64,000 bases of DNA, taken from Embleya scabrispora (GTDB taxonomy: Bacteria > Actinomycetota > Actinomycetes > Streptomycetales > Streptomycetaceae). The stretch covers positions 4,009,365 through 4,073,364 of the forward strand of contig NZ_MWQN01000001.1 of the NCBI RefSeq assembly GCF_002024165.1. Direction: 5' to 3'. Positions 17,041 through 27,361 of the stretch are shown here, in pieces. The translations under genes and the position numbers were made by a program. Positions within the stretch are counted from its first letter, which is position 1, and every line of letters begins with the position of its first letter. Below the pieces are notes generated by a model, which worked only from the letters and a program-made list of their open reading frames with translations, made no database searches and was not told the origin of the DNA.

Positions 17041-19104
17041 ATGCCGAATCGTCTCGTCGGGTCCACGTCGCCCTACCTGCTGCAGCACGCCGACAATCCC
17101 GTCGACTGGTGGCCGTGGGGTGAGGAGGCGTTCGCGGAGGCGCGTCGCCGGGACGTGCCGATCCTGCTCAGCGTCGGGTACAGCGCCTGCCACTGGTGTC
17201 ACGTGATGGCGCACGAGTCCTTCGAGGACGAGGCCACCGCCGCGATCGTGAACGCCGACTTCGTGGCGATCAAGGTCGACCGCGAGGAGCGCCCGGACGT
17301 GGACGCGGTCTACATGGAGGCCACGGTCGCGCTGAACAACGGCCAGGGCGGCTGGCCGATGACCGTGTTCGCCACCCCCGACGGCGAGCCGTTCCACTGC
17401 GGCACCTACTACCCGAGCGAGGCCCGCCGGGGCATGCCCTCGTTCCGCCAACTGCTGCACGCGGTCAAGACCGCCTGGAACGACCGCAACGACGAGGTGC
17501 GGCGCACCGGCACCCAGATCGCCGCCTCCCTGGCCGCCCCTCGCGAGTTGCACACCGACGGCGCGGCGCCGACCGCCGAGGAGTTGGACGCGGCGCTGAC
17601 CCTGCTCGCGCGCGAGTACGACACCGCGCACGGCGGCTTCGGCCACGCGCCCAAGTTCCCGCCGTCGATGGTGCTCGAATTCCTGCTGCGCCACCACGCC
17701 AGGACCGAGTCCGAGGCGGCCCTGGGCATCGTCCAGGAGACCTGCGAGGCGATGGCGCGCGGCGGCCTGTACGACCAGCTCGGCGGCGGCTTCGCGCGCT
17801 ACTCGGTGGACGAGGCGTGGGTGGTGCCGCACTTCGAGAAGATGCTCTACGACAACGCCCAGCTGATCCGGGTCTACACCCACCTGTGGCGGGCCACGGG
17901 CAGCGAGTTCGCCCGCCGGATCGCGTTGCAGACCGCCGACTTCGTGGTGCGCGAACTGCGCACCCCCGAGGGCGCGTTCGCCTCCGCGCTGGACGCGGAC
18001 AGCGCGGACGCCGAGGGCCACTTCGTGGAGGGCGCGTTCTACGTGTGGACCCCGGCCGAGCTGGTCGAGGTGCTGGGCGCCGAGGACGGCGCGTGGGCGG
18101 CCGACGTGTTCGGGGTGACCGGGGAGGGCACCTTCGAGCACGGGCGGTCGGTGCTGCAACTGGCCGACGACCCCGAGGACTTCGAGCGGCTGGCCGACGT
18201 GCGGGCGAGGTTGCTGGCCGCGCGCGGGGAGCGGGAGCGGCCGGGGCGCGACGACAAGGTCGTGGCCGCGTGGAACGGGCTCACGATCGCCGCGCTGGCC
18301 GAGGCCGGCACCCTGTTCTCCCGCCCGGACCTGCTCGACGCCGCGCTCGCGGCGGCCGACCTGCTGGTCGCGGTGCACCTGGGCGGCGACGAGGACGACG
18401 AGCTGGGCGACCGGCTGGTGCGCACCTCGCGCGACGGCCGGCCCGGGCCGAACGCCGGGGTCCTGGAGGACTACGCGGACGTGGCCGAAGGGTTCTTGGC
18501 GCTGTACGCGGTGACCGCCGACGACGCGTGGCTGACCTTCGCCGGGGTGCTCGTGGACGTGATCCTCGGGCACTTCACGGACGAGGACGGCGCGCTGTAC
18601 GACACCGCCGACGACGCGGAGGAGCTGTTCCGCCGCCCGCAGGACCCCACCGACGGGGTCACCCCCTCGGGCTGGACCGGCGCGGCCGGCGCCCTGCTCG
18701 GCTACGCGGCGTATCTGGGCTCGGCCGAACACCGCGAGGCGGCCGGACGCGCGCTCGGCGTGGTCCGGGTGCTGGCGGCCCAGGCGCCGCGCGGGATCGG
18801 CTGGGGCCTGGCGGTCGCCGAGGCGTGGCTGGACGGCCCGCGCGAGATCGCCGTGGTCGGCCCGCGCGACGACGACGCGACCTGGGCGCTCTACCTGACC
18901 GCGCTGATGACCACCGCGCCCGGCGCCGTGGTCGCGATGGGCGACCCGGCCGAGGACCCGCCGGTGCCGCTGCTGCGCGACCGCACGCCGGTGGGCGGCA
19001 GGCCGGCGGCGTACGTGTGTCGGCACTTCACCTGCGACGCGCCGGTGACCGACCCGGAGCACCTGGCCGACCAGGTCCTGGCCAAGGCGGTGGCCCGAGC
19101 CTGA
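17041..19104 (+). CDS. YyaL-like thioredoxin-domain protein (DUF255 / spermatogenesis-associated 20 family)
   Basis: 687 residues, normal for the family. The N-terminal thioredoxin-like DUF255 domain begins [14 protein letters not shown] and has the active-site-like CHWCH (Cys50, Cys53) in [15 protein letters not shown]. The C-terminal two-thirds is an alpha/alpha-barrel related to glycoside hydrolases and epimerases, with [10 protein letters not shown] and [13 protein letters not shown]. The family is widespread but its substrate is not established. A convergent terminator lies directly downstream. Confidence 0.9.
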   Translation: MPNRLVGSTSPYLLQHADNPVDWWPWGEEAFAEARRRDVPILLSVGYSACHWCHVMAHESFEDEATAAIVNADFVAIKVDREERPDVDAVYMEATVALNNGQGGWPMTVFATPDGEPFHCGTYYPSEARRGMPSFRQLLHAVKTAWNDRNDEVRRTGTQIAASLAAPRELHTDGAAPTAEELDAALTLLAREYDTAHGGFGHAPKFPPSMVLEFLLRHHARTESEAALGIVQETCEAMARGGLYDQLGGGFARYSVDEAWVVPHFEKMLYDNAQLIRVYTHLWRATGSEFARRIALQTADFVVRELRTPEGAFASALDADSADAEGHFVEGAFYVWTPAELVEVLGAEDGAWAADVFGVTGEGTFEHGRSVLQLADDPEDFERLADVRARLLAARGERERPGRDDKVVAAWNGLTIAALAEAGTLFSRPDLLDAALAAADLLVAVHLGGDEDDELGDRLVRTSRDGRPGPNAGVLEDYADVAEGFLALYAVTADDAWLTFAGVLVDVILGHFTDEDGALYDTADDAEELFRRPQDPTDGVTPSGWTGAAGALLGYAAYLGSAEHREAAGRALGVVRVLAAQAPRGIGWGLAVAEAWLDGPREIAVVGPRDDDATWALYLTALMTTAPGAVVAMGDPAEDPPVPLLRDRTPVGGRPAAYVCRHFTCDAPVTDPEHLADQVLAKAVARA

Positions 19105-19119
19105 ACCCGCCGGTTCCCG

Positions 19120-19160
19120 CCGGTCCCCGCCCCACCCGGCCCGAACCGGGCGGGGACCGG
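19120..19160. terminator. Convergent terminator between yyaL-like and tetR
   Basis: CCGGTCCCCGCCC (19120-19132) and GGGCGGGGACCGG (19148-19160), perfect 13-bp arms, 15-base loop, in the 63-base gap between convergent stops. Confidence 0.8.
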
Positions 19161-19167
19161 GCCGGCA

Positions 19168-19797
19168 TCAGGGCCCGTCCCGCAACCCCGCCTCCAGGAT
19201 CCCCAGCGCCCGGTCGACCAGCACCGCCGGATCCCCGACGCAGCCGCCCTCCGCCCAGGTCAGGATCGCGTCCGACATCGCCGCGTTGATCGCCGAGACG
19301 GCCACCCGGAGGTCGAAGTCCCGCGCCGACCGCCCGGTCCGGGCGGCGTACGCCTCGGCCATCAGGCTCCACGACTCCATCTGCTGCTCGTAGCTGCGCC
19401 GCCGCAGCGCCGGCACGCGGACCACGAGCGACATCCGGGTGACCATCTCCTCGCCCTCCTCGCGCATGATCCGGCGCAGCGCGTCCACCACGCCGGTGCG
19501 CACGATCCGGATCAGGCTGGTGCCCTCGGGGGCGCTGCGCAGGATCTCCACGAGCAGCGGGTCGTACTCGTCGGTGAGTACGACGTCCTCCTTGCTCGGG
19601 AAGTAGCGGAAGAAGGTGCTCGGCGAGATCTCCGCGGCCTCGGCGATCTGGTCCACGGTGGTCGCGTCGTAGCCGTGCTCGCGAAAGAGCCGATAGGCCT
19701 CGCGACGGATCGCCCGCCGGGTCTTGATCTTCTTGCGCTCGCGCAGCCCCGCGGGGGCGACGGGCAGGTCAGGGATGGAGGACTCCTTCGCGGTCAT
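19168..19797 (-). CDS. TetR-family transcriptional regulator
   Basis: 209 residues from ATG 19797 with GGGAGA ten bases upstream; an in-frame ATG at 19842 would enlarge the overlap with the upstream gene. The N-terminal helix-turn-helix is clear: TRRAIRREAYRLFREHGYDATTVDQIAEAA, then SPSTFFRYFPSKEDVV (about residues 20-65). It overlaps the end of the MFS exporter gene by 29 bases, so the two form an operon and this protein most likely represses it. The ligand-binding C-terminal half is not diagnostic. Confidence 0.9.
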   Translation of the reverse strand: MTAKESSIPDLPVAPAGLRERKKIKTRRAIRREAYRLFREHGYDATTVDQIAEAAEISPSTFFRYFPSKEDVVLTDEYDPLLVEILRSAPEGTSLIRIVRTGVVDALRRIMREEGEEMVTRMSLVVRVPALRRRSYEQQMESWSLMAEAYAARTGRSARDFDLRVAVSAINAAMSDAILTWAEGGCVGDPAVLVDRALGILEAGLRDGP

Positions 19798-21391
19798 GGT
19801 CCGATTCTCCCGGTCCACCCGCGCCGTCTCCTCCCGGTCCACCCGCGCCGTCCGTCGGCGCCGGGGTCGTCGCGGCGCGGCGGGGCAGGAAGACCGCCAC
19901 CGCGGCGGCCAGCACCAGTGTGGTGACGCCGCAGATCAGCAGGCTCGAGTTCATCCCGTGCACGAACGCGTCGCGGGCCGAGTCGAGCAGCGCGGGGTCG
20001 GCGCCGTGGCCGGCCACCTTCGCCGCGCCGCCGATCGACTCGCGCGCGGTGTCGGCGACCGGTTCGGAACGCCCGCCGGTGTCGATCCGGTCCACGTAGG
20101 CCGACGCGAGCACGCTGCCCAGGATGGCCACCCCGAGCGCGCCCGCGACCTGGCGCAGGGTCTGTACCAGGGCCGACCCCATCCCGGCGCGCTCCGGCGC
20201 GACGCCCGCCATCACCGCGTCCATCGCGGGCACCAGGGACAACCCGAGGCCCATCCCCGTCGACACCAGCCAGCAGGCCGTCCACCCGTAGCCGTCGTCG
20301 GCCGAGCCGGTCGCGCCCAGCAGCAGCCCGCAACCGAGCAGGAACATCCCGCTGGGGATGACCACCTTGTAGCCGAAGCGCGGCGCGACCCTGTCGCTCG
20401 CCAGCGCGGTCACGAACAGCCCGCCGAGCAGCGGCAACAGCCGCAGACCGGTGCCCAGCGCACTGCTTCCGTCCACGCCCTGGAAGCGCTGCGGAACCAG
20501 GAACAACACGCCCGACATGGCGAACGACGGCACCAGCGCGGAGATCGTGGCCCACAGGAAGTTGCGGTCGCGGAAGAGCCCGAAGTCGATCATCGGCTGC
20601 CGGGCCCGGCTCTCGCGCACCGCCACGCTCGTCGCGAGCAGCGCCGCCGCGCCGAACAGGGTGAGCACCCGGGCGTCGCCCCAGCCCCACTCGGGCGCCT
20701 CGATCACCGCGAAGATCAGCGTGGTCAGCGCGGCGGTCACCAGGACCGTGACCGCCACATCCACCCTGGGCGCGTCGGCGGAGCGGGAGACCGGCAGCAG
20801 GAATCCGCAGACCAGCAGGGCGAGCCCGACCATCGGGATGTTGATCAGGAACACCGATCCCCACCAGAAGTGCTCCAGGAGCAGCCCGCCCAGGATCGGT
20901 CCGAGCGGGATGCCGAGCGCGGTGCTCGCGGCCCAGATCGAGATGGCCCGGCCACGCTCGGCGGCGGGGAAGAGCGAGGGCAGGATGGACAACGACAGCG
21001 GCATGATGAACGCGCCGCCGACGCCCATCAGCGCGCGGGCCGCGATCACCCCCTCGACCGAGCCGACGAGCGCGCCGACCATCGAGCCGACGCCGAATAC
21101 GGCGAGCCCGACCAGCAGGAAGCGCCGTCGGCCGTAGCGGTCGCCGATCAGTCCGGCCGGGAGCATCAGCGCCGCGAACACCACGATGTAGGAGTCGGCG
21201 ATCCACTGGAGGTCGCCCGTGCTCGCGCCCAATCGGTCGCTCATCGTGGGCATCGCCACGTTGATGATCGTGGTGTCCAGGCCGACCACCAGAAGGCCGA
21301 CCACCAATGCCCCCAGGGCCCACCACCGCCTGGGATCCGGCGGCCCCTCGGCCTCGCTCGTGCGGCTCGGCTCGTCCGTCGTCGCTTCCAT
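19769..21391 (-). CDS. MFS drug exporter, DHA2 family (14 helices)
   Basis: 540 residues. Motif A appears as GLIGDRYGRRR after helix 2, and motif C-like GIPLGPILGGLL in helix 5, both typical of EmrB/QacA-type proton-driven exporters; the first helix contains the acidic LDTTIINVAMP segment (VGLDTTIINVAMPT) that is a DHA2 hallmark. The C-terminus is a Gly/Ala/Asp-rich soluble tail. A perfect AGGAGG lies nine bases before ATG. Cotranscribed with the overlapping TetR gene. Substrate unknown; antibiotic or toxic metabolite export is inferred. Confidence 0.92.
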   Translation of the reverse strand: MEATTDEPSRTSEAEGPPDPRRWWALGALVVGLLVVGLDTTIINVAMPTMSDRLGASTGDLQWIADSYIVVFAALMLPAGLIGDRYGRRRFLLVGLAVFGVGSMVGALVGSVEGVIAARALMGVGGAFIMPLSLSILPSLFPAAERGRAISIWAASTALGIPLGPILGGLLLEHFWWGSVFLINIPMVGLALLVCGFLLPVSRSADAPRVDVAVTVLVTAALTTLIFAVIEAPEWGWGDARVLTLFGAAALLATSVAVRESRARQPMIDFGLFRDRNFLWATISALVPSFAMSGVLFLVPQRFQGVDGSSALGTGLRLLPLLGGLFVTALASDRVAPRFGYKVVIPSGMFLLGCGLLLGATGSADDGYGWTACWLVSTGMGLGLSLVPAMDAVMAGVAPERAGMGSALVQTLRQVAGALGVAILGSVLASAYVDRIDTGGRSEPVADTARESIGGAAKVAGHGADPALLDSARDAFVHGMNSSLLICGVTTLVLAAAVAVFLPRRAATTPAPTDGAGGPGGDGAGGPGESDHDREGVLHP

Positions 21392-21407
21392 GACAGCAAC
21401 CTCCTAT

Positions 21408-21439
21408 TGAGTGCTTCTACATTATGACAGTAGCTCTCA
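21408..21439. promoter_or_regulatory. Candidate TetR operator upstream of the MFS-tetR operon
   Basis: TGAGTGCT (21408-21415) and AGCTCTCA (21432-21439) are near-perfect inverted halves (7 of 8). Nested inside is CTAC-ATTATGACA-GTAG. The location, 17-48 bases before the exporter start and next to A/T-rich promoter-like sequence, suits TetR repression. Inference only. Confidence 0.45.
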
Positions 21440-21504
21440 AAAGTCAGCGACAGTCAGATTGCTCGGCAAAGGGCAGCCCAAGCTCGGGGGAAAATCCGGA
21501 AAAG

Positions 21505-21546
21505 CCCGAAGGCCCGCAACTCCCGGGGGAGTGGCGGGCCTTCGGG
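21505..21546. terminator. Terminator after the trhA-like gene
   Basis: CCCGAAGGCCCGC (21505-21517) pairs perfectly with 21534-21546; the loop itself holds ACTCCCGGGGGAGT. It is 21 bases beyond the stop of the minus-strand gene, and separates it from the exporter promoter. Confidence 0.85.
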
Positions 21547-21566
21547 CCGACGAGTGTGGCGTCGGG

Positions 21567-22232
21567 TCAGCCGAGCGCGACCAGCGCGACGGCGACGAAG
21601 TGGCTCGCGAACGCGAGCAGCGTGAAGGCGTGGAAGACCTCGTGGAAGCCGAACCACTGCGGCGAGGGGTTGGGCCGCTTGATCCCGTAGACCACCGCGC
21701 CGAGGCTGTAGAGCACGCCGCCGACGATCACCAGGACCACCACCGCGACGCCGCCCTCGCGCATGAACTCGGGCAGGTAGAACACCGCCGCCCAGCCGAG
21801 TACGACGTAGATCGGGGTGTAGAGCCACCGTGGCGCGCCGATCCAGAAGACTCGGAAACCGATGCCGGCGAGTGCCCCGATCCACACCGCCCACAGCAGT
21901 ATTTGATCGCTTTTGCCCAACAATAGGATGGTCAGCGGGGTGTAGGTGCCCGCGATGATCAGGAAGATGTTGGCGTGATCGAGCCGCCGCAACACCGCCT
22001 CGCCGCGCGGTCCCCAGTTGCCGCGGTGGTACACCCCCGACGTGCCGAAGAGCATCGCCGCGGTCAATGCGAACACGCCGGTCGCGACGCGGGACTTGGC
22101 GTCGTCGGACAGTGCGACCAGGACTATGCCCGCGGCCACGGCCAGCGGGAAGGTGCCCGCGTGGATCCATCCGCGGAGCCTGGGTTTGATGGGCGACAAG
22201 GGCGCCGTGAAGCCATGTGCGTCCACACTCAT
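21567..22232 (-). CDS. trhA: Hemolysin III / TrhA-family membrane protein
   Basis: 221 residues from ATG 22232; longer in-frame starts lie in the divergent control region. Seven hydrophobic segments. Conserved family motifs are present: an early histidine in RGWIHAGTF, S-x-x-Y-H in FGTSGVYH, LDHANIFLIIAGTYTPL, and a late FHEVFHAFTLLAFASHF with histidines that, with the others, form the putative zinc site of the PAQR superfamily. Role in membrane homeostasis is proposed for bacterial relatives; hemolysis is unlikely to be the native function. Divergent from pckG across 245 bases containing a palindromic site. Confidence 0.88.
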   Translation of the reverse strand: MSVDAHGFTAPLSPIKPRLRGWIHAGTFPLAVAAGIVLVALSDDAKSRVATGVFALTAAMLFGTSGVYHRGNWGPRGEAVLRRLDHANIFLIIAGTYTPLTILLLGKSDQILLWAVWIGALAGIGFRVFWIGAPRWLYTPIYVVLGWAAVFYLPEFMREGGVAVVVLVIVGGVLYSLGAVVYGIKRPNPSPQWFGFHEVFHAFTLLAFASHFVAVALVALG

Positions 22233-22242
22233 GGGGCCGAGT

Positions 22243-22275
22243 GTACTTACGGCGACGTAGGTTACCGGTAAGTAC
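22243..22275. promoter_or_regulatory. Palindromic site cluster between trhA and pckG
   Basis: GTACTTAC (22243-22250) and GTAAGTAC (22268-22275) form perfect inverted arms; the perfect palindrome TTACCGGTAA (22262-22271) overlaps the right arm. The GTAAG/CTTAC core thus appears three times in 33 bases. It sits just upstream of the trhA start and about 200 bases before pckG, so it probably controls trhA or both. The binding protein is unknown. Confidence 0.5.
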
Positions 22276-22477
22276 GGAGTGAGACGCATCACGGGAGATC
22301 TTGTCCCGGAGGGGCGCGAAAGCGCACGTCTTTGGGGTTTTCGGTCCGGGACGGGGCACAACTTCCAGGTGGGGGCCCGATCCCGGGCGGTTCCGTGTTC
22401 GGCCGACCGGATAAAATCCCCGCAACCCTCAACCCGACGCCGGGGACTCGCCGTCCCGGGCGCGAAATGGAGCGATC

Positions 22478-24280
22478 GTGGCCAACGAGGTCCCGACGAA
22501 ACACAGGCAGCTGCTCGACTGGGTGAGCGAGATCGCCCGGCTGACCCAGCCCGACCGAATCGAATGGTGTGACGGTTCGGAAGAGGAGTACCAGCGCCTC
22601 GCCGACCTCCTCGTCGAGAAGGGCACCTTCCGCAAGCTCGACGAGAACAAGCGCCCCAACAGCTACTACGCGACGTCCGACCCTCGGGACGTCGCGCGTG
22701 TCGAGGACCGGACCTTCATCTGCTCCGAAAAGGAGGAGGACGCGGGTCCGACCAACAACTGGATAGCCCCGGCCGAGATGCGCGCCAAGCTCGACGGGCT
22801 GTTCGCCGGTTCGATGCGTGGTCGCACGATGTACGTGGTGCCGTTCTGCATGGGTCCGGTCGGCTCGCCGCTGGCCGCCTACGGCGTGGAGATCACCGAC
22901 TCCGCCTACGTCGCGGTGTCGATGCGCACGATGACCCGCATGGGGCAGGCGGTCCTGGACTACCTGGGCACCGACGGCGAGTTCGTCAAGGCCGTGCACA
23001 CCGTCGGGGCACCGCTCGCCGAGGGCGAGGCGGACGTGCCGTGGCCGTGCAACACCGAGAAGTACATCACGCACTTCCCCGAGGACCGGGAGATCTGGTC
23101 CTTCGGCTCGGGCTACGGCGGCAACGCCCTGCTCGGCAAGAAGTGCTACGCGCTCCGGATCGCGTCGGTCATGGCGCGCGACGAGGGCTGGATGGCCGAG
23201 CACATGCTGATCCTGAAGCTCACGCCTCCCTCGGGCGCCGAGCCGAAGTTCATCGCCGCCGCCTTCCCCTCCGCGTGTGGCAAGACCAACCTCGCGATGC
23301 TCCAGCCGACCATTCCGGGCTGGACCGTGGAGACCGTCGGCGACGACATCGCGTGGATGCGGTTCGGCGAGGACGGCCGGCTCTACGCGATCAACCCCGA
23401 GGCGGGCTTCTTCGGGGTCGCGCCGGGCACCGGCGAGCACACCAACGCCAACGCGATGAAGACCATGTGGGGCAACTCGGTCTTCACCAACGTCGCGCTC
23501 ACCGACGACAACGACGTCTGGTGGGAGGGCATGACGGAGGAGCCGCCGGCCCACCTGATCGACTGGAAGGGCAACGACTGGACGCCCGAGTCGTCGACCC
23601 CCGCCGCCCACCCCAACGCGCGCTTCACCGTCCCGGCCGCCCAGTGCCCGACGATCGCGCCGGAGTGGGAGGACCCGAAGGGCGTGCCGATCTCGGCGAT
23701 CCTCTTCGGTGGTCGCCGGGCCAGCGCGGTGCCGCTGGTGACCGAGTCCTTCGACTGGCAGCACGGTGTCTTCCTCGGTGCGAACGTCGCCTCGGAGAAG
23801 ACCGCCGCCGCCGAGGGCACGGTCGGCGAGCTGCGCCGCGACCCGTTCGCGATGTTGCCGTTCTGCGGCTACAACATGGGCGACTACATGGCGCACTGGC
23901 TGGACATCGGCAAGGCGACCTCGGCGGACAAGCTGCCGAAGATCTACTACGTGAACTGGTTCCGCAAGGACGCGGACGGCAAGTTCGTGTGGCCTGGCTT
24001 CGGCGAGAACAGCCGGGTGCTCAAGTGGATCGTCGAGCGCCTGGAAGGGCTCGCCGACGGCCTGGACACCCCGATCGGCGTACTGCCCACGCGCGAATCG
24101 CTGGACCTCAAGGGTCTGGACCTGAGCGACGCGGAGCTGGACCTGCTGCTGAGCGTGGACCGGGAGATCTGGAAGCAGGAGGCCGCACTGGTCCCCGAGC
24201 ACCTGGAGAAGTTCGGCACCCACACCCCGCAGGGACTGTGGGACGAGTACAACAAGCTGGTCGCGCGACTCGACGGCTGA
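22478..24280 (+). CDS. pckG: Phosphoenolpyruvate carboxykinase (GTP)
   Basis: 600 residues, standard for the GTP-dependent family. The kinase-1a loop with the reactive cysteine is FPSACGKTN (residues 263-271), followed by [20 protein letters not shown] holding the metal-binding and kinase-2 residues, and the PEP-binding [14 protein letters not shown]. It decarboxylates oxaloacetate to phosphoenolpyruvate in gluconeogenesis and anaplerosis. The genomic setting beside trhA and uppS is standard for streptomycetes as I recall. A perfect terminator follows. With glpX and the lactate genes it makes this segment rich in gluconeogenic functions. Confidence 0.96.
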   Translation: MANEVPTKHRQLLDWVSEIARLTQPDRIEWCDGSEEEYQRLADLLVEKGTFRKLDENKRPNSYYATSDPRDVARVEDRTFICSEKEEDAGPTNNWIAPAEMRAKLDGLFAGSMRGRTMYVVPFCMGPVGSPLAAYGVEITDSAYVAVSMRTMTRMGQAVLDYLGTDGEFVKAVHTVGAPLAEGEADVPWPCNTEKYITHFPEDREIWSFGSGYGGNALLGKKCYALRIASVMARDEGWMAEHMLILKLTPPSGAEPKFIAAAFPSACGKTNLAMLQPTIPGWTVETVGDDIAWMRFGEDGRLYAINPEAGFFGVAPGTGEHTNANAMKTMWGNSVFTNVALTDDNDVWWEGMTEEPPAHLIDWKGNDWTPESSTPAAHPNARFTVPAAQCPTIAPEWEDPKGVPISAILFGGRRASAVPLVTESFDWQHGVFLGANVASEKTAAAEGTVGELRRDPFAMLPFCGYNMGDYMAHWLDIGKATSADKLPKIYYVNWFRKDADGKFVWPGFGENSRVLKWIVERLEGLADGLDTPIGVLPTRESLDLKGLDLSDAELDLLLSVDREIWKQEAALVPEHLEKFGTHTPQGLWDEYNKLVARLDG

Positions 24281-24357
24281 GCCGGCCCGTACGTCCACAT
24301 CGAGCGGACGGTGCGCCGACGGTGAGCTGACTCGACGTCAAAATACCGGTACGCTCC

Positions 24358-24388
24358 GGGCCCGGCGGGATCTCCTCCCGCCGGGCCC
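24358..24388 (+). terminator. Stem-loop after pckG
   Basis: GGGCCCGGCGGGA (24358-24370) and TCCCGCCGGGCCC (24376-24388): perfect 13-bp stem with a five-base loop. The rest of 24281-24576 shows no gene; the uppS promoter must lie in it. Confidence 0.85.
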
Positions 24389-24576
24389 TCGGCGTTTCGA
24401 CCGGATCCTTCCCCGGCCGGGACCCGGTCGGCCCCCAAGCGCGTGTCGTGGCGCGACACGCCGTGCGCGGGCCGACCTTCACCGCATCTTCACGCCTGTC
24501 CTCCGCCGCGTGAGATCGAGCGGACGTCGGACGGGAGTAGGGTTTTCGGCGCGGGTGATCACGGACGGAGGAGCAG

Positions 24577-25344
24577 GTGGACATGGGCCTGCGGGACCTC
24601 GCATACGGCGCGTACGGAAAGCGCATCGAGGCGTCGCTCGACCGTACGGTGATACCGCGTCACGTCGGCGTCATCCTCGACGGCAACCGCCGTTGGGCGA
24701 AGGCGTACGGCGAGCAGGTCGCCGAGGGGCACCGCAAGGGCGCCGACAAGATCCACGAACTGCTCACCTGGTGTGAAGAGGTCGGCGTCGAGGTGGTCAC
24801 CCTGTGGCTGCTGTCCACCGACAACCTCAACCGGCCGCCCGACGAGCTGGCCGACCTGATGGTGATCATCGAGAACGCGGTCACCGACCTGGCCGCCGCG
24901 CGGCGCTGGCGGGTTCACCCGGTGGGCGCGCTCGACCTGCTGCCCGAACACACGCGCGAGGTGCTGAAGCGATCCGAGGCCGAGACCGCCGACCTGACCG
25001 GCGTCTTCGTCAACGTCGCGGTCGGCTACGGCGGTCGGCACGAGATCGCCGACGCGGTCCGCTCGCTGCTGGTCGAGCACGCCGGCAAGGGCACCTCGAT
25101 CGAGGAGTTGGCCGAGGTACTCGACGTCGAGCACATCGCGGAGCACCTGTACACGCGCGGGCAGCCCGATCCGGACCTGGTCATCCGAACCTCGGGTGAA
25201 CAGCGGTTGTCCGGCTTCCTGTTGTGGCAGAGCGCGCATTCGGAGTTCTACTTCTGCGAGGCCTTCTGGCCGGACTTCCGAAAAGTCGACTTTCTCCGGG
25301 CGTTGCGCGACTACTCCGCCCGCCATCGTCGCTACGGGGCCTGA
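24577..25344 (+). CDS. uppS: Isoprenyl transferase (cis-prenyltransferase, undecaprenyl-diphosphate synthase family)
   Basis: 255 residues from GTG 24577, five bases after GGAGGAG; ATG 24583 is a weaker alternative. Family signature HVGVILDGNRRWA with catalytic Asp35, then the LWLLSTDNLNRP segment, the NVAVGYGGRHEI motif and the C-terminal PDLVIRTSGEQRLSGFLLWQ (in parts) that binds diphosphate. It makes the C50-C55 cis-polyprenyl diphosphate carrier for peptidoglycan and other wall polymers, or a shorter chain; actinomycetes often have two or three paralogues, so the exact chain length is not certain. Confidence 0.93.
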   Translation: MDMGLRDLAYGAYGKRIEASLDRTVIPRHVGVILDGNRRWAKAYGEQVAEGHRKGADKIHELLTWCEEVGVEVVTLWLLSTDNLNRPPDELADLMVIIENAVTDLAAARRWRVHPVGALDLLPEHTREVLKRSEAETADLTGVFVNVAVGYGGRHEIADAVRSLLVEHAGKGTSIEELAEVLDVEHIAEHLYTRGQPDPDLVIRTSGEQRLSGFLLWQSAHSEFYFCEAFWPDFRKVDFLRALRDYSARHRRYGA

Positions 25345-25475
25345 CGCCTCGTCACCGGGCTTGTCGGAGCCACCGGTTCCACCGGTGTGTGATCATCCGG
25401 TTTGTGTTGGACCCCCCGCGACCGGGCATAACCCCGTCGGGCCGGCGCACATCATGTGGGCCGGTGCGATATGTG

Positions 25476-25574
25476 GGTGACACCCCGTCACCTGCCCGGG
25501 AGGCCCTTCCGTGCACTTCAAGCTCCACTGTTCACGGCGACAGGAGGGTCGGGCACCCGGCCTTCGGGCCGGGT
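25476..25574. other. Structured leader upstream of phoH: two stem-loops
   Basis: GGTGAC-ACCCC-GTCACC at 25476-25492 and ACCCGGCC-TTCG-GGCCGGGT at 25555-25574, the latter a stable UUCG-type hairpin, lie in the 291-base gap between uppS and phoH. One may terminate uppS; the other is close enough to the phoH start to be part of its untranslated leader. No known riboswitch class was matched. Confidence 0.5.
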
Positions 25575-25635
25575 CCCGGACTCCGAGCGATCAGGGCGCA
25601 CGGTGCGCGTGCCCTGAGAGGGGGCGAGGCACTCC

Positions 25636-26952
25636 GTGGCCACGATCCAACGCCGTGCTCCGCAGCACCGGACGTATGTCCTCGACACCAGCGTGCTCCT
25701 TGCCGATCCGTCGGCGCTCTTGAAGTTCGACGAGCACGAGATCGTTCTGCCCGTCGTCGTGATCACCGAGTTGGAGGCCAAGCGGCACCACCCGGAGCTG
25801 GGCTACTTCGCCCGGCACGCGCTGCGGATGCTGGACGAGCTCCGCACGCAGTACGGGCGGCTCGACGCGCCGGTGCCGATCGGCGAGTCCGGCGGCACCC
25901 TGCGGGTGGAGCTCAATCACATCGACGCGACGGTTTTGCCGCCCGGCTTCCGGCTGGGCGACAACGACTCGCGGATCCTGGCGGTGGCCAGGCACCTCAT
26001 GGCCGAGGGACACGATGTGACGCTGGTGTCCAAGGACGTCCCGATGCGGGTCAAGGCCTCCGCCGTGGGGCTGAGCGCGGAGGAGTACCGCGCCGAACTG
26101 GTGAACACCTCGGGCTGGACGGGGATGGCCGAACTCCAGGTCGACTCGGCCGATATCGACGCCCTGTTCGAGCACGACCGCACACACATCGAACAGGCCG
26201 CCGATCTGCCCTGTCACACCGGTCTCGTGCTGGTCTCCGAGCGCGGCAAGGCGCTCGGTCGGGTCACCGCCGACAAGCAGGTCCGACTGGTGCGCGGCGA
26301 CCGCGACGTGTTCGGTCTGCACGGGCGCAGTGCCGAGCAGCGGATAGCGCTGGATCTGTTGCTCGACCCCGAGATCGGCATCGTGTCCCTGGGCGGCCGG
26401 GCGGGCACCGGCAAGTCGGCGCTGGCGATGTGCGCGGGCCTGGAGGCGGTCCTGGAGCGCAATCAGCACCGGAAGGTGATGGTCTTCCGGCCGCTGTACG
26501 CGGTGGGTGGTCAGGAACTCGGCTATCTGCCGGGCACCGAGAACGAGAAGATGAGCCCCTGGGCCCAGGCGGTTTTCGACACGTTGTCGGCGGTGACCAC
26601 GTCGGATGTGATCGAGGAGGTCGTCGCGCGCGGGATGTTGGAGGTGCTGCCGCTCACCCACATCCGCGGGCGTTCGCTGCACGACGCGTTCGTGATCGTG
26701 GACGAGGCGCAGTCGCTGGAGCGCAATGTACTGCTGACCGTGCTGTCGCGGATCGGCAGCAACTCGCGGGTGGTGCTCACCCACGACGTTGCCCAGCGGG
26801 ACAACCTGCGGGTGGGCCGGCACGACGGAGTGGTCGCGGTGGTGGAGAAGTTGAAGGGGCATCCGCTGTTCGCGCACGTGACGCTGACCCGATCCGAGCG
26901 CTCGCCGATCGCGGCCCTGGTGACCGAGATGCTGGAGGACCTGCCGGGCTGA
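25636..26952 (+). CDS. PIN-domain and PhoH-domain ATPase (PhoH2-like)
   Basis: 438 residues from GTG 25636 with a purine-rich site upstream. The N-terminal PIN domain (about residues 10-150) has the acidic active-site residues in YVLDTSVLL and [10 protein letters not shown] and a late DNDSRIL. The C-terminal PhoH AAA-like domain has Walker [12 protein letters not shown] (about residue 253) and Walker [17 protein letters not shown]-PhoH fusions (PhoH2) act as RNA-unwinding ribonucleases in other actinobacteria. The protein is complete and typical. A strong terminator follows. Confidence 0.92.
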   Translation: MATIQRRAPQHRTYVLDTSVLLADPSALLKFDEHEIVLPVVVITELEAKRHHPELGYFARHALRMLDELRTQYGRLDAPVPIGESGGTLRVELNHIDATVLPPGFRLGDNDSRILAVARHLMAEGHDVTLVSKDVPMRVKASAVGLSAEEYRAELVNTSGWTGMAELQVDSADIDALFEHDRTHIEQAADLPCHTGLVLVSERGKALGRVTADKQVRLVRGDRDVFGLHGRSAEQRIALDLLLDPEIGIVSLGGRAGTGKSALAMCAGLEAVLERNQHRKVMVFRPLYAVGGQELGYLPGTENEKMSPWAQAVFDTLSAVTTSDVIEEVVARGMLEVLPLTHIRGRSLHDAFVIVDEAQSLERNVLLTVLSRIGSNSRVVLTHDVAQRDNLRVGRHDGVVAVVEKLKGHPLFAHVTLTRSERSPIAALVTEMLEDLPG

Positions 26953-27361
26953 CGGATGCCTGGTGAACGACCCGGGGGACTGCTTCGACCGGCCCCGTCG
27001 GCGACGTCTCGACTGCTTCGAGACGTCGGCGGCGGGGCTTCGACGTGTCCGCATATTCCGGGTGGAAACGGTCCGCGGCGAAATGGAAAAGGCTTGGCGA
27101 TTCCGGGAGTTGTGATGTTCGACACGTCTCCGGAAATTGCTTCCCGATGTTTGGCTGAGGCAGGCTGCTGGACTTGTAAGACCTCCGCGTACAGCTCGGC
27201 CCGAAAACTCAACACATGACCTGCTGTACGCCACCCACGGCACGAGCCCGGCGAACGATCGGGCGCGCAGGCCGAAACGCCCCCCGAGGGGGCGGGGGAG
27301 ACCGGAGGTTGGACCCGTTCGCCGCTTGGATCGCGGTGCACGCCTGCCGGAAGGAACGTGT
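26953..27361. other. 409-base intergenic region between phoH and the transglycosylase gene
   Basis: Contains the phoH terminator (26992-27038) and then an A/T-richer stretch around 27055-27180 likely to hold the promoter, followed by a G/C-rich leader with CCCCCC/GGGGGC pairing near 27280-27295. I looked for the cyclic-di-AMP riboswitch often found before actinobacterial wall hydrolases and could not match its conserved core. No gene seen. Confidence 0.45.
26992..27038 (+). terminator. Terminator after phoH
   Basis: Inner perfect 11-bp stem CGACGTCTCGA (27002-27012) with TCGAGACGTCG (27018-27028), loop five bases; outer arms GCCCCG and CGGGGC extend it. Located 40 bases after the phoH stop. 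Confidence 0.85.

Noticed and set aside
25345-25635. Riboswitch upstream of phoH
   Set aside because: Two stable hairpins are present, but no known class motif; probably terminator and leader.
26953-27361. Cyclic-di-AMP (ydaO-type) riboswitch before the transglycosylase gene
   Set aside because: Gene type and long leader fit, but the conserved core (GGGGGAACC-like and terminal CAGCTAACC-like elements) could not be found by eye.
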